Notes: generated by a model from the sequence alone, not told the origin. Positions 15,704 to 23,024 are shown, counted from the stretch's first letter. The stretch: 64,000 bases of DNA from Gilliamella sp. Choc4-2 (GCF_001690355.1 NZ_LZHG01000033.1:1-64000), one strand, 5' to 3'. A program made the numbers and translations.

Positions 15704-16389
15704 TTATGAACGACAACGTAAAAAATCCAAAACATTATCAAATAATCAAGGGCATCGAATCTATCGACATCATAGCGCGTAGTATGACTGTAGAGCAGTT
15801 TAGCGGTTTTTGCCTCGGTAACATTCTGAAATATCGAATTAGAGCGGGCAAAAAAGATGCGTTAGAACAAGACATTGCAAAGGCGAATGAGTACGAGCGA
15901 ATTTTTGAGAGTAAAAAATGTTTATGTATTGATTGGGTGTTACCAATGATTAAAGAATTTCGTTTAACACATGAAACAGCACGCACTACAGCGATTAACG
16001 TAATAAATCAATTACCAGTTGATAGCGAGCATCCGCTAAGAATTGTGATTGATGAAGAAAAGCGCAGTAACGCTCAAAATCGCATGATGTGGGCTGTTTT
16101 AAATGATATTGCTAAGCAAGTGGTTTGGAATGGCGAGAAATTAACGGCAGAAGAATGGAAACATCTAATCACAGCTAACCTACACGGTCAAAAATGTGTA
16201 AAGGGTATCCAGGGCGGGCTGGTGTTTATGGGGCAATCAACTCGAAGAATGAACAAAAGAGAATTCGCTGACGTGGTGACATGTGCTGAGCAATTCGGAG
16301 CTGAAAACGGCGTTATATTTAGCGCAGATGCTCAAGAGGCAATCAAACTAGCAGAACAGTACAAAGACCAATTATCAAAGGTAGCATGA
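15700..16389 (+). CDS. DUF3310-NinB fusion protein
   Basis: A 229-aa protein. Residues 3-72 are DUF3310-like (NPKHYQIIKGIESIDIIARS, FCLGNILKYRIRAGKKDALE). Residues about 105-225 are NinB/Orf-like (PLRIVIDEEKRSNAQNRMMW, AEEWKHLITANLHGQK, STRRMNKREFADVVTCAEQF). NinB helps phage recombination by promoting strand annealing and replacing RecFOR. The two parts are usually separate genes. The frame is continuous with no sign of error. Confidence 0.8.
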   Translation: MIMNDNVKNPKHYQIIKGIESIDIIARSMTVEQFSGFCLGNILKYRIRAGKKDALEQDIAKANEYERIFESKKCLCIDWVLPMIKEFRLTHETARTTAINVINQLPVDSEHPLRIVIDEEKRSNAQNRMMWAVLNDIAKQVVWNGEKLTAEEWKHLITANLHGQKCVKGIQGGLVFMGQSTRRMNKREFADVVTCAEQFGAENGVIFSADAQEAIKLAEQYKDQLSKVA

Positions 16390-16547
16390 TGAACAGCGAA
16401 CACGTGGAACAACTGAAACGATACGATGATACAGAACAGGAATTAGAGCGAGCAATAGCAATAGTTAGAGAGCAACGCAGAGAATATATTAATCAGCATA
16501 ATTTAAACATGGTTAACGACAATGCCGAAGAAACACAAATTAATTAA
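16389..16547 (+). CDS. Small helical phage protein (52 aa)
   Basis: ATG at 16389 overlaps the TGA of the NinB fusion gene (ATGA). It encodes one charged helix (MNSEHVEQLKRYDDTEQELE, RAIAIVREQRREYINQHNLN). No family recognised. Confidence 0.6.
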   Translation: MNSEHVEQLKRYDDTEQELERAIAIVREQRREYINQHNLNMVNDNAEETQIN

Positions 16548-16698
16548 AACAGATTTTAAATGTCCAAAATGTGCCGGAGCCTGTTTATATAACGTCGATT
16601 TGGATTTATTTGTCTGCAATAGACCGATTATCAATGTTCACGGCGATATTTTAGGCTCCTGCGGTAGGTTTTTTTCAAATAAAATGAGGGTTGAGTAA
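16522..16698 (+). CDS. Small zinc-finger-like phage protein (58 aa)
   Basis: ATG at 16522 overlaps the preceding gene. The product has a Cys-x2-Cys pair in DFKCPKCAGAC and further Cys at FVCNRP and LGSCGRFF, a treble-clef-like zinc ribbon as in NinF-type small phage proteins. The TAA overlaps the ATG of the DUF1364 gene, so it is coupled. Confidence 0.65.
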   Translation: MPKKHKLIKTDFKCPKCAGACLYNVDLDLFVCNRPIINVHGDILGSCGRFFSNKMRVE

Positions 16699-16985
16699 TG
16701 AGTTGGTTAACCAGAGAGGCACGAGGCAGGGATTGCACAGTTCGATTACCATGTTGTAATCATAACCCAGAAACCACGGTACTAGCGCATTATCGATTAG
16801 CAGGAACGTGTGGCGTGGGTATGAAGCCGAATGATTTGCAGGGTGCATGGGCTTGCTCAGCTTGTCATGATGAAATCGACCGCAGGACAAGAAATCATGA
16901 GTATAAATTCGTTAGATTAGCGCACGCTGAGGGTGTAATTAGAACTCAGGACATACTGATCAAGGAAGGAAAAATAAGAGCATGA
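16698..16985 (+). CDS. DUF1364 protein (HNH-like, nin region)
   Basis: A 95-aa protein with LTREARGRDCTVRLPCCNHN, VLAHYRLAGTCGVGMKPNDL and WACSACHDEIDRRT. Paired Cys and His residues form the zinc-bound HNH-like core of the DUF1364 family. Members sit beside NinB and RusA in lambdoid phages and may be nucleases in recombination. The activity is inferred only. Confidence 0.8.
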   Translation: MSWLTREARGRDCTVRLPCCNHNPETTVLAHYRLAGTCGVGMKPNDLQGAWACSACHDEIDRRTRNHEYKFVRLAHAEGVIRTQDILIKEGKIRA

Positions 16986-17338
16986 TTTATAACATTACTC
17001 CAGTTCCTAAACCGCGGATGACACAGCGCGACAGATGGGCAAAACGGAAACCAGTATTGCAATATTTTGCATTTAAAGACGCTTGCAAGGCAAGCGGCGT
17101 AACACTGCCAGAAAGTCATTATCACATTATTTTTGTTATACCTATGCCAAAGTCGTGGAGCAATAAAAAACGCGCCGAAATGGACGGAAAACCTCATCAG
17201 CAACGACCAGACAAAGATAATTTAGAAAAAGGTTTGTTGGATGCTATTTTTGGCGAGGATTGTCGAGTTTGGGACGGTCGAGTAACAAAAATTTGGGGTA
17301 ATGTCGGTCAAATAATAATTAAAAATCTCGAGGAATAA
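16982..17338 (+). CDS. rusA: RusA-type Holliday junction resolvase
   Basis: A 118-aa protein: ITPVPKPRMTQRDRWAKRKP at the N-terminus, IPMPKSWSNKKRAEMDGKPH, then RPDKDNLEKGLLDAIFGEDC with the catalytic metal-binding Asp residues (PDKDN). It cuts four-way junctions made during phage recombination and resolves branched DNA before packaging. It overlaps DUF1364 by 4 nt. Confidence 0.93.
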   Translation: MIYNITPVPKPRMTQRDRWAKRKPVLQYFAFKDACKASGVTLPESHYHIIFVIPMPKSWSNKKRAEMDGKPHQQRPDKDNLEKGLLDAIFGEDCRVWDGRVTKIWGNVGQIIIKNLEE

Positions 17339-17340
17339 TA

Positions 17341-17886
17341 ATGCTAGCAGAATATGTATACGTTGATGATGAGCCAAAGGAAATAGTAAAACCAGTTACG
17401 CGGGTTAGGTTTCAAGCTGATTACGAAATTACTGACGTGTTGAGATTGTGGGGTAATTGGTCAAGAAAGGAGGCTTACAAGAAGCAAGGTGCGCTAAGCT
17501 TGTATCAATCTCAAGAACCAGAATATAAGGAGTTATGTTCAGATAGCGATGGATTGATTATAGACGGCATTATTTCAAGTATGAAGAATCTTAGATTTCA
17601 AAAAACAAAGGAGGAAGCTCTCGTTTTAATAAAATCATATTACGGCGACGAAATATTAGATGATGATTATGTTTTTATTGAGCGTTACAAAGTAAAAGAG
17701 TTTTGCTCTATTCTTATTAGACCAAGAACATTAAGAGAGATAGCAAGCGAACTTGGTTGTAGTGAGGGTAATGTTAGAAAAATTAAAAGCTCAGGTGAAA
17801 GCCACGTTATAGGCGCTTTGGCTCAACAGACCCAACAAACAGGAATGGAATTGGAACTATTTAAAAAAATAAATTTATTTAAATAA
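17341..17886 (+). CDS. Antitermination protein Q-like
   Basis: A 181-aa protein, last gene of the rightward early operon. It has ITDVLRLWGNWSRKEAYKKQ near the N-terminus and a sigma-like helix-turn-helix (RTLREIASELGCSEGNVRKI) near the C-terminus, the pattern of phage Q antiterminators. A promoter followed by a short leader and terminator (17891-17972) starts right after it, the expected Q target. I infer that it switches on the late genes. Confidence 0.8.
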   Translation: MLAEYVYVDDEPKEIVKPVTRVRFQADYEITDVLRLWGNWSRKEAYKKQGALSLYQSQEPEYKELCSDSDGLIIDGIISSMKNLRFQKTKEEALVLIKSYYGDEILDDDYVFIERYKVKEFCSILIRPRTLREIASELGCSEGNVRKIKSSGESHVIGALAQQTQQTGMELELFKKINLFK

Positions 17887-17890
17887 AGTG

Positions 17891-17919
17891 TTGACTGCGT
17901 ACGCAAGAAGTAGTATAAA
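17891..17919 (+). promoter_or_regulatory. Late promoter PR'
   Basis: TTGACT (17891-17896), 17-nt spacer, TATAAA (17914-17919), five bases after the Q-like gene. The palindromic GCGTACGC in the spacer region may be part of the Q utilisation site. Confidence 0.8.
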
Positions 17920-17948
17920 GGTATCAACATGAAATTATTGTATATAAT

Positions 17949-17972
17949 GCTCGCAAATGCGGGCTTTTTTAT
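17949..17972 (+). terminator. Terminator tR' of the late leader
   Basis: GCTCGC-AAAT-GCGGGC followed by TTTTTT, about 25 nt after the expected late start. In lambdoid phages Q-modified polymerase reads through such a site. Confidence 0.8.
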
Positions 17973-18032
17973 TCTAATTTTGTAATTTTTATATTAAACT
18001 GCGCGCTTTCTAAGCGCAGGTAATATTAAATT

Positions 18033-18830
18033 ATGAAAAAAATAGCTTTAATTTTGGTTTTATTTTTATTATTCCCGTCGATTTCAAATGCGAAAAATTG
18101 TCGAATCGAAACGTATTCAGTGGCACCAACGCCAAAACCGAATAAATTAAAATCACTACCAACATCCGATCTAGTTACAATTAGTAAGAAAAATTTTGAC
18201 AATGCGAAAACTCAGCTGACTAAGCTATACAAATCAAATCCTGCGCAAACCGAATTTTATTGCGGGTGTGATATTTCATGGGTGGGTAAAAAAGGTGTTG
18301 TTGATTTTGGTAAATGCGGTTATAAGCCGAGAAAGAATTTAAATAGAGCGTCTCGCATTGAGTGGGAACATGTCATGCCAGCCGAAAATTTTGGGCGTCA
18401 TCTGCAATGTTGGCGAGACGGTGGTAGAAAAGCGTGCAAAAAAGATGTTTCTTTCAATCAAATGGAAGGTGATATGCACAACTTGCAACCAGCAATTGGC
18501 GAAGTTAACGGTGACCGTTCTAATTATAGATATTCGCAATTCACTAATCAATTTAATCAGTATGGACAATGTCAATCAGCAGTTGATTTTAAATCTCGTA
18601 AATTCCAACCTCGTGACGAAATTAGAGGAATAATAGCGCGCACATATCTCTATATGTCTGATAAATACAAAATTAATTTATCTAATCAAGAAGAAAAGTT
18701 GATGACGGCATGGGATAAAATGTTTCCACCCAAAAAATGGGAATGTGAACGTAATCAACTTATCGCAAAAATTCAAGGCAATGACAATAAATTTATTACA
18801 GAGCAATGTAATAAAGAAAGCCTCAATTAA
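18033..18830 (+). CDS. Secreted endonuclease I-like nuclease (prophage cargo)
   Basis: A 265-aa protein with a clear signal peptide (MKKIALILVLFLLFPSISNA) and the His-Me finger core of EndA/Vvn nucleases: IEWEHVMPAENFGRHLQCW, then GDMHNLQPAIGEVNGDRSNY. Several Cys residues should form disulphides in the periplasm. The enzyme would cut DNA non-specifically outside the cytoplasm. It is the first gene after the late promoter and before the lysis genes, the place where Stx phages keep toxin genes, so it should be made and released at lysis. Whether it has a role in phage growth or is host-directed cargo is open. Confidence 0.9.
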   Translation: MKKIALILVLFLLFPSISNAKNCRIETYSVAPTPKPNKLKSLPTSDLVTISKKNFDNAKTQLTKLYKSNPAQTEFYCGCDISWVGKKGVVDFGKCGYKPRKNLNRASRIEWEHVMPAENFGRHLQCWRDGGRKACKKDVSFNQMEGDMHNLQPAIGEVNGDRSNYRYSQFTNQFNQYGQCQSAVDFKSRKFQPRDEIRGIIARTYLYMSDKYKINLSNQEEKLMTAWDKMFPPKKWECERNQLIAKIQGNDNKFITEQCNKESLN

Positions 18831-18923
18831 GAAGCTTAGCTTGTGGAATATCTAAGCTTTTACTTTAACTCCTCGTTTTTGGTCGCTTTTTTGATTGATT
18901 TCAACTCTTGATTGCAGAAATAC

Positions 18924-18952
18924 TTGACTAATTTAGATAAATACATTATTAT
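18924..18952 (+). promoter_or_regulatory. Promoter of a candidate small RNA
   Basis: TTGACT (18924-18929), 17-nt spacer, TATTAT (18947-18952), in the gene-free stretch between the nuclease and holin genes. Confidence 0.65.
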
Positions 18953-19061
18953 CTAATTGCGTTTGAGGTAACTCACTTTCTATACGGTGATCGGGGTAAC
19001 CTTAATATTCAGTGGTGGTACACTGAACCCTTTAAGGCTCTTAATTGAGCCTTAATTCTTT

Positions 19062-19082
19062 ATAACTGCATATTTAATCAAA
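19062..19082 (+). repeat. Left copy of a 21-bp direct repeat around the lysis cassette
   Basis: Contains TAACTGCATATTTAATCAAA. The same sequence, including one more A in front, recurs at 20570-20590, just beyond the Rz1 gene. Confidence 0.9.
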
Positions 19083-19106
19083 CCGCTTAATTGCGGTTTT
19101 TTTATA
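19080..19106 (+). terminator. Intrinsic terminator before the holin gene
   Basis: AAACCGC-TTAATT-GCGGTTT with seven T residues. It would end the candidate small RNA and, without Q, also transcripts from upstream. Confidence 0.85.
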
Positions 19107-19237
19107 CCCAAATTTCACGCATGTCGGCGACATTGATGTCGTCAACATCTACAGAATCGACAGCAAAGCTAGACACACACATAACTACACAATAGCTAGT
19201 ACGCTGTCACATCATTAACTAACAAGAAGAATTAATT

Positions 19238-19534
19238 ATGCCAATCAAAGATCCTAATAATTATGATTGGCTATACCAGTTAATAGCTGCTGTTGTCGGC
19301 TCTATTGCAAAAATAGCGTTTGATATTTTAAGCGGTAAATCATTCACGCTAAAAGTAGTCATTTGTCAAGTGATAGTCGCATTATATGCAGGGCAGCTAA
19401 TGGCTTGGATAGCTACAAGTAGGCACTGGATAGATGAAGAAAAATATTGCGCTATAAGCATTGCGAGCTGGCTAGGTGCTGAAATGATAAAGAATATTGC
19501 TGATAGATTTAAAGATAAAACAGGAGGGAATTAA
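19238..19534 (+). CDS. Phage holin
   Basis: A 98-aa small membrane protein. LYQLIAAVVGSIAKIAFDIL, VVICQVIVALYAGQLMAWIA and ISIASWLGAEMIKNIA are three membrane or amphipathic segments, and the C-terminus is basic (DRFKDKTGGN). It should form the lesion in the inner membrane that times lysis. It overlaps the DUF5675 gene by one base. Confidence 0.8.
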   Translation: MPIKDPNNYDWLYQLIAAVVGSIAKIAFDILSGKSFTLKVVICQVIVALYAGQLMAWIATSRHWIDEEKYCAISIASWLGAEMIKNIADRFKDKTGGN

Positions 19535-19914
19535 TGGAGCTAACAAGATTAAAAACAAGTGAGCATAGTACGTTTGGTAAACTACAACTACCGTCAGGTA
19601 TGGTTTTGTCAACCTTAGAACTGCCGTGGAAAGATAATCAACGTCAAATTTCATGTATTCCTGCTTCTATATATCAATGCGATATCGTTAATTCACCAAA
19701 GTTTGGTCGCGTATATCAAGTCAAAGACGTTCCTAATCGCTCTCATATTTTAATCCATGCAGGTAATTGGACCAAAGATACACAAGGCTGTATTTTAGTC
19801 GGCATGAGCAATAACGACACCCAGTTATTTGAAAGCAGAAAGGCGTTAAATTTGCTGATGAACGAACTTAATGGACAGTCATTTAAGTTGGAAGTTATAG
19901 AAGCTTATGAATAA
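19534..19914 (+). CDS. DUF5675 protein in the endolysin position
   Basis: A 126-aa protein matching DUF5675 (LPSGMVLSTLELPWKDNQRQ, SCIPASIYQCDI, then SHILIHAGNWTKDTQGCILV). His in LIHAGN and Cys in TQGCI recall the HxG...GC arrangement of L,D-transpeptidase-like catalytic sites. It sits between holin and spanin genes where an endolysin should be, and the window has no other muralytic candidate. A role in cell-wall cleavage is inference. There is no signal peptide, so it would need the holin. Confidence 0.7.
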   Translation: MELTRLKTSEHSTFGKLQLPSGMVLSTLELPWKDNQRQISCIPASIYQCDIVNSPKFGRVYQVKDVPNRSHILIHAGNWTKDTQGCILVGMSNNDTQLFESRKALNLLMNELNGQSFKLEVIEAYE

Positions 19915-20028
19915 ATTAAAATGCTACGGTTTAAAAATAATTAGATTATTTTTGTTTGATTGGATTGATTTTTTGTTTTTGTTTTTTTTTGTTTTTTTTT
20001 TGTTGCTTTTTCGTATGATGGGGGTGGT

Positions 20029-20349
20029 ATGCCAAAATTAAACATCGCTGGCATAGTATTAGTCATTGTTGGGTTTATCTCAGCTATACATTTCGGTTAC
20101 AACAATTATCAAGAGAAGAAACGGCTACAAAAAGATAACGCTGAACTGTTCGGAAAAATCGAACAGTTGAACCAGGACATCACTAGAAACAATCAAATCA
20201 TAACGCAACGAGAGCAAGAGAAAGCTCAAGGGGCTATGTCAATTAAGCAACTTCAAGAGCAAATAAAAGATGCGCTTAAAAATAATCAATGTGCTAATGA
20301 TTTTATGCCTAGCAACGTGTCTGACTGGATGCGGAGCGGTAAAAACTGA
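20029..20349 (+). CDS. Rz-like inner-membrane spanin
   Basis: A 106-aa type II membrane protein: one N-terminal membrane anchor (IAGIVLVIVGFISAIHFGYN) and a periplasmic coiled coil (residues 28-85). It would join the Rz1 lipoprotein and fuse inner and outer membranes at the end of lysis. The stretch before it (19960-20010) is T-rich. Confidence 0.85.
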   Translation: MPKLNIAGIVLVIVGFISAIHFGYNNYQEKKRLQKDNAELFGKIEQLNQDITRNNQIITQREQEKAQGAMSIKQLQEQIKDALKNNQCANDFMPSNVSDWMRSGKN

Positions 20350-20518
20350 GTACGTTTATCAATGCAATATTCCTGCATCACTAACACAGCCAAATAACGA
20401 GCCTCATATTGATAAACGAATCACTTGGGGACAATGTCCAGTTTTGTACACTGAATTATTGAACGAGATTAGGCAGTGTAATAGCGATAAAAAGGCGATA
20501 AGGGAAATTAATAAATAA
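20270..20518 (+). CDS. Rz1-like outer-membrane spanin lipoprotein
   Basis: An 82-aa protein in another frame overlapping the end of Rz by 80 bp. The signal peptide has the lipobox LTGC (Cys at about residue 21). The mature part is short. Nested Rz/Rz1 pairs are a hallmark of lambdoid lysis cassettes. Confidence 0.85.
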   Translation: MRLKIINVLMILCLATCLTGCGAVKTEYVYQCNIPASLTQPNNEPHIDKRITWGQCPVLYTELLNEIRQCNSDKKAIREINK

Positions 20519-20569
20519 CTATTCAATTTTACCGCATAAACTATAAAAATTTACGGGCAGTTATAAAAA

Positions 20570-20590
20570 ATAACTGCATATTTAATCAAA
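20570..20590 (+). repeat. Right copy of the 21-bp direct repeat
   Basis: Identical to 19062-19082. The first part also pairs with GCAGTTAT just upstream (20557-20564) to form a small hairpin, perhaps a weak terminator for the lysis cassette. Confidence 0.9.
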
Positions 20591-20604
20591 TTAGCGACAT
20601 TCTA

Positions 20605-21165
20605 ATGAATTCATTAAAAATTACTTATAAAAAAGTTAGCGACTTAAAAAAACATATCAAAAATTCAAGAACGCATTCAGACGATCAGATTCAGCAAATA
20701 ATTAATAGTATTATAGAGTTTGGTTGGACAAATCCGATTTTAATCGATGAAAACGATATTATGATTGCTGGACATGGACGTCTAGATGCGGCAGAAAAGC
20801 TCAACCTTGATAATATCCCTTGTGTTGTTTTGAGTGGTTTAACGGATGTGCAAAAAAAGGCTTACTTAATCGCTGATAACCAGTTAGCTCTTAATGCTGG
20901 ATGGGATTTTGACATCTTACAATCAGAGATTGCTGATTTATCGCTAAGTGATTTTGATGTCAGCTTACTCGGTTTTAGTGATACGGAATTAAATAAACTT
21001 TTAGATAATAATAATTTATATGAAGAATCTAACCATGATTTATCGGAAAAATCTTTGGAAAATAAAATTATTGTTGAAATTGAAGTAGCAACAGAAAAAG
21101 AGCAAGAGCAGTTATATAATGAAATGACAGAGAGGGGGTACGCATGCCGTCTTTTAACATTGTAA
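20605..21165 (+). CDS. ParB/Srx-fold nuclease-like protein
   Basis: A 186-aa protein. The N-terminal ParB-like domain (residues 8-100) shows FGWTNPILIDENDIMIAGHG, RLDAAEKL and IADNQLALNAGWDFD. In phages this domain is often fused to or encoded with DNA methylases; here it stands alone but overlaps an ATPase gene. The C-terminal 60 residues are acidic and uncharacterised. A role in DNA modification or its recognition is suggested by context, not shown. Confidence 0.75.
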   Translation: MNSLKITYKKVSDLKKHIKNSRTHSDDQIQQIINSIIEFGWTNPILIDENDIMIAGHGRLDAAEKLNLDNIPCVVLSGLTDVQKKAYLIADNQLALNAGWDFDILQSEIADLSLSDFDVSLLGFSDTELNKLLDNNNLYEESNHDLSEKSLENKIIVEIEVATEKEQEQLYNEMTERGYACRLLTL

Positions 21166-21827
21166 GAACAACGCAGCCTAGCAACTCATTTAGAGTAAAA
21201 TCAATCGCTGGTAAGTTTGATTTAGATGATAATCACAACACGGAACATTTTGACGGTAATATTGATCTACCAGAACATTGGAATGTAGGTCTTATTGTGG
21301 GCGCAAGTGGTACTGGTAAAACAACTATAGCCAAGGAATTGTTTCCTGATAGTTATGTTTATGGTTACGAATATAAAGAAAAATCAGTAATTGATGATAT
21401 GCCTAAAAACTTATCTGTTGATGAAATTTGTAAAGCGTTTAATTTGGTTGGTTTTTCTTCTCCTCCTTGTTGGATAAAGCCCTATCATGTATTAAGCAAT
21501 GGTCAAAAAATGCGTGTTGATCTAGCAAATGCTTTACTATCAGATCAGGAAGTTGTTGTTTTTGATGAGTTTACTAGTGTGGTAGATCGTCAAGTCGCTA
21601 AAATTAGCAGTTTCGCAACACAAAAAGCTGTTAGAAAAAAGAATAAAAAATTTATAGCTGTTGGTTGTCACTATGATGTAGAAGATTGGTTGATGCCAGA
21701 CTGGGTATTTGACACCAACACCATGACATTTCGCATAGGGAATAAAAAAAAAGACCAGATATTAGTTACGCCTTGGCTAGAGTACATAGAAAAGAGTGGA
21801 ACAGGTTTAGTAAGTACCATTATCTAA
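21144..21827 (+). CDS. ABC-type ATPase, N-terminal half of an ATPase-GNAT protein
   Basis: A 227-aa product with Walker A GASGTGKTTIAKELF (residues about 53-67), an ABC-like signature LSNGQKMRVDLANALLS, Walker B EVVVFDEFTSVVD and a switch His in VGCHYDVEDWL. The frame leaves the coding pattern after the A9 run at 21744-21752. The last 25 residues are out of phase with the family, whereas the -1 frame continues directly into a GNAT domain. The pair is therefore either one protein made by slippage or a recent frameshift mutation. The first gene overlaps ParB by 22 bp. Confidence 0.8.
   Translation: MPSFNIVRTTQPSNSFRVKSIAGKFDLDDNHNTEHFDGNIDLPEHWNVGLIVGASGTGKTTIAKELFPDSYVYGYEYKEKSVIDDMPKNLSVDEICKAFNLVGFSSPPCWIKPYHVLSNGQKMRVDLANALLSDQEVVVFDEFTSVVDRQVAKISSFATQKAVRKKNKKFIAVGCHYDVEDWLMPDWVFDTNTMTFRIGNKKKDQILVTPWLEYIEKSGTGLVSTII
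21744..21752 (+). other. A9 run, probable frameshift or transcriptional slippage site
   Basis: AATAAAAAAAAAGACC. The -1 frame is closed by TAA at 21743-21745, so a shift must occur on the A-run itself. After it the -1 frame reads KKRPDISYALARVHRKEWNR, which matches the junction of fused ATPase-GNAT proteins. Confidence 0.65.
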
Positions 21828-22213
21828 GTCATTACCATCACCCTGCAGCTGAATGTTATGGCCTTTTTATTGATAAGGAGTTAGCTGGGTTTTGTAGCGT
21901 TTTGCACTTTCCTCATCCAATATTAAAAAACCTAAAAAGGGTTCACCGCCTAGTTATACACCCTGATTATCAAGGCTTAGGGATAGGTTTGAGGCTGTTA
22001 AATGATGTAGCAAAGCTATATATACCTAAATTCAAATTTGGTATAATTACATCGTCTCCTCCGTTAATACTATCTCTATCTAATTCCCCTGATTGGGTGC
22101 TTATTGATCAGGGTAGAAAAGTATCAACAGGAGGCAAGATACACGGCTCAAAAAGAACAAAAACATCAGACAGTCGATACAGATATACAACTTCGTGGAG
22201 ATTTAAATTCTAG
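21746..22213 (+). CDS. GNAT acetyltransferase domain, C-terminal half (reached by -1 shift)
   Basis: Open in the -1 frame from the A-run at 21746. Recognisable parts are RVHRKEWNRFSKYHYLSHYH, AGFCSVLHFPHP and the acetyl-CoA loop HRLVIHPDYQGLGIGLRLLN. A TTG at 21773 is the first possible independent start but has no clear RBS. GNAT proteins of this build occur with ATPases in phages and include Mom-like DNA-modifying enzymes. Acetyl or carbamoyl transfer to DNA or protein is only a suggestion. The 3' end overlaps the convergent ASCH gene by 48 bp. Confidence 0.7.
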   Translation, partial: KKRPDISYALARVHRKEWNRFSKYHYLSHYHHPAAECYGLFIDKELAGFCSVLHFPHPILKNLKRVHRLVIHPDYQGLGIGLRLLNDVAKLYIPKFKFGIITSSPPLILSLSNSPDWVLIDQGRKVSTGGKIHGSKRTKTSDSRYRYTTSWRFKF

Positions 22214-22474
22214 ATGTATAGCTATTAAATCAACTTCTATCGGTAAAGCAAGTTTTACATAGCTAGGAGCATCATTCCATTTTATAATTTCTAACTTCAC
22301 AATTTTAGCTTCTATTCTCGGAAATAGATATCCGTTTGCTAAAATTGCCGTTTTTCCGACTGATAATGTTTTAAAATTCCATCTTTTCCCAAAATATCTA
22401 TATTCAATATTTTTATCTCCATTCATAAACATTTTAAAATATTCTTTTTTAAGCGGGAAAAAAGCATTAGTCAT
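22166..22474 (-). CDS. ASCH/PUA-like domain protein
   Basis: A 102-aa protein with EYFKMFMNGDKNIEYRYFGK, RWNFKTLSVGKTAILANGYL and RIEAKIVKLEII, a small beta-barrel like the ASCH (PUA-like) nucleic-acid-binding fold. It is encoded against the flow of late genes and overlaps the GNAT gene tail to tail. It could work with the modification module. The function is not known. Confidence 0.6.
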   Translation of the reverse strand: MTNAFFPLKKEYFKMFMNGDKNIEYRYFGKRWNFKTLSVGKTAILANGYLFPRIEAKIVKLEIIKWNDAPSYVKLALPIEVDLIAIHLEFKSPRSCISVSTV

Positions 22475-22578
22475 AATGTAGCACCTCTCTATTAATATTA
22501 AATAATAAAATTATAAGATTCTAAAAATTAGAATAATAGAGAGGATTTTAAAAAACACATAATAATAGGTTTAAATTT

Positions 22579-23019
22579 ATGGTAAGACCAACAAACTACA
22601 GAAAAGAATACGCTGAGCAGGCTAGAAAACTGTGCTTGTTGGGCTATACAGATAGACAGCTAGCGGATTTTTTTAATGTGAATGAAAGAACCATTAATAG
22701 ATGGAAAATTGATCATAAGGAGTTTTGTCAGTCCGTAAAAAACGGAAAAGAGTTTGCGGATATTAATGTTGTTGATTCTTTATATAAAAGAGCTATTGGT
22801 ATTGAGTATGAGGAAGTGGAGTTAAAAACAGATGGTAAAAACAAATCTAAACGAGTTGTAAAAAAACTCATTCCACCAGATACAACAGCTCAAATATTCT
22901 GGCTTAAAAATAGACAACCTCAAAAATGGCGAGACAAACAAGAAATAGACCACACATCATCAGATAGCAGTATGTCGCCTAAACCAACACGAATAGAGTT
23001 AGTCACACCGAAAGAGTAA
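22579..23019 (+). CDS. terS: Terminase small subunit
   Basis: A 146-aa protein with a helix-turn-helix (ARKLCLLGYTDRQLADFFNV, NERTINRWKIDHKEFCQSVK) and the trailing IPPDTTAQIFWLKNRQPQKW typical of phage small terminase proteins. It recognises the packaging site and feeds DNA to the large subunit that follows after 5 bp. Confidence 0.88.
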   Translation: MVRPTNYRKEYAEQARKLCLLGYTDRQLADFFNVNERTINRWKIDHKEFCQSVKNGKEFADINVVDSLYKRAIGIEYEEVELKTDGKNKSKRVVKKLIPPDTTAQIFWLKNRQPQKWRDKQEIDHTSSDSSMSPKPTRIELVTPKE

Positions 23020-23024
23020 TCACT

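Larger units (their letters stand above)
18959..19106 (+). ncRNA. Candidate prophage small RNA
   Basis: The 407-bp gap 18831-19237 has no ORF but holds a good promoter and three hairpins: TTCAGTG-GTGGTA-CACTGAA, AAGGCTC-TTAATT-GAGCCTT (ending near 19053, with a weak T-run) and AAACCGC / GCGGTTT with TTTTTTT (19080-19106). A structured RNA of about 90 or 145 nt is likely. Its function is unknown, and no known sRNA family was recognised. Confidence 0.5.
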
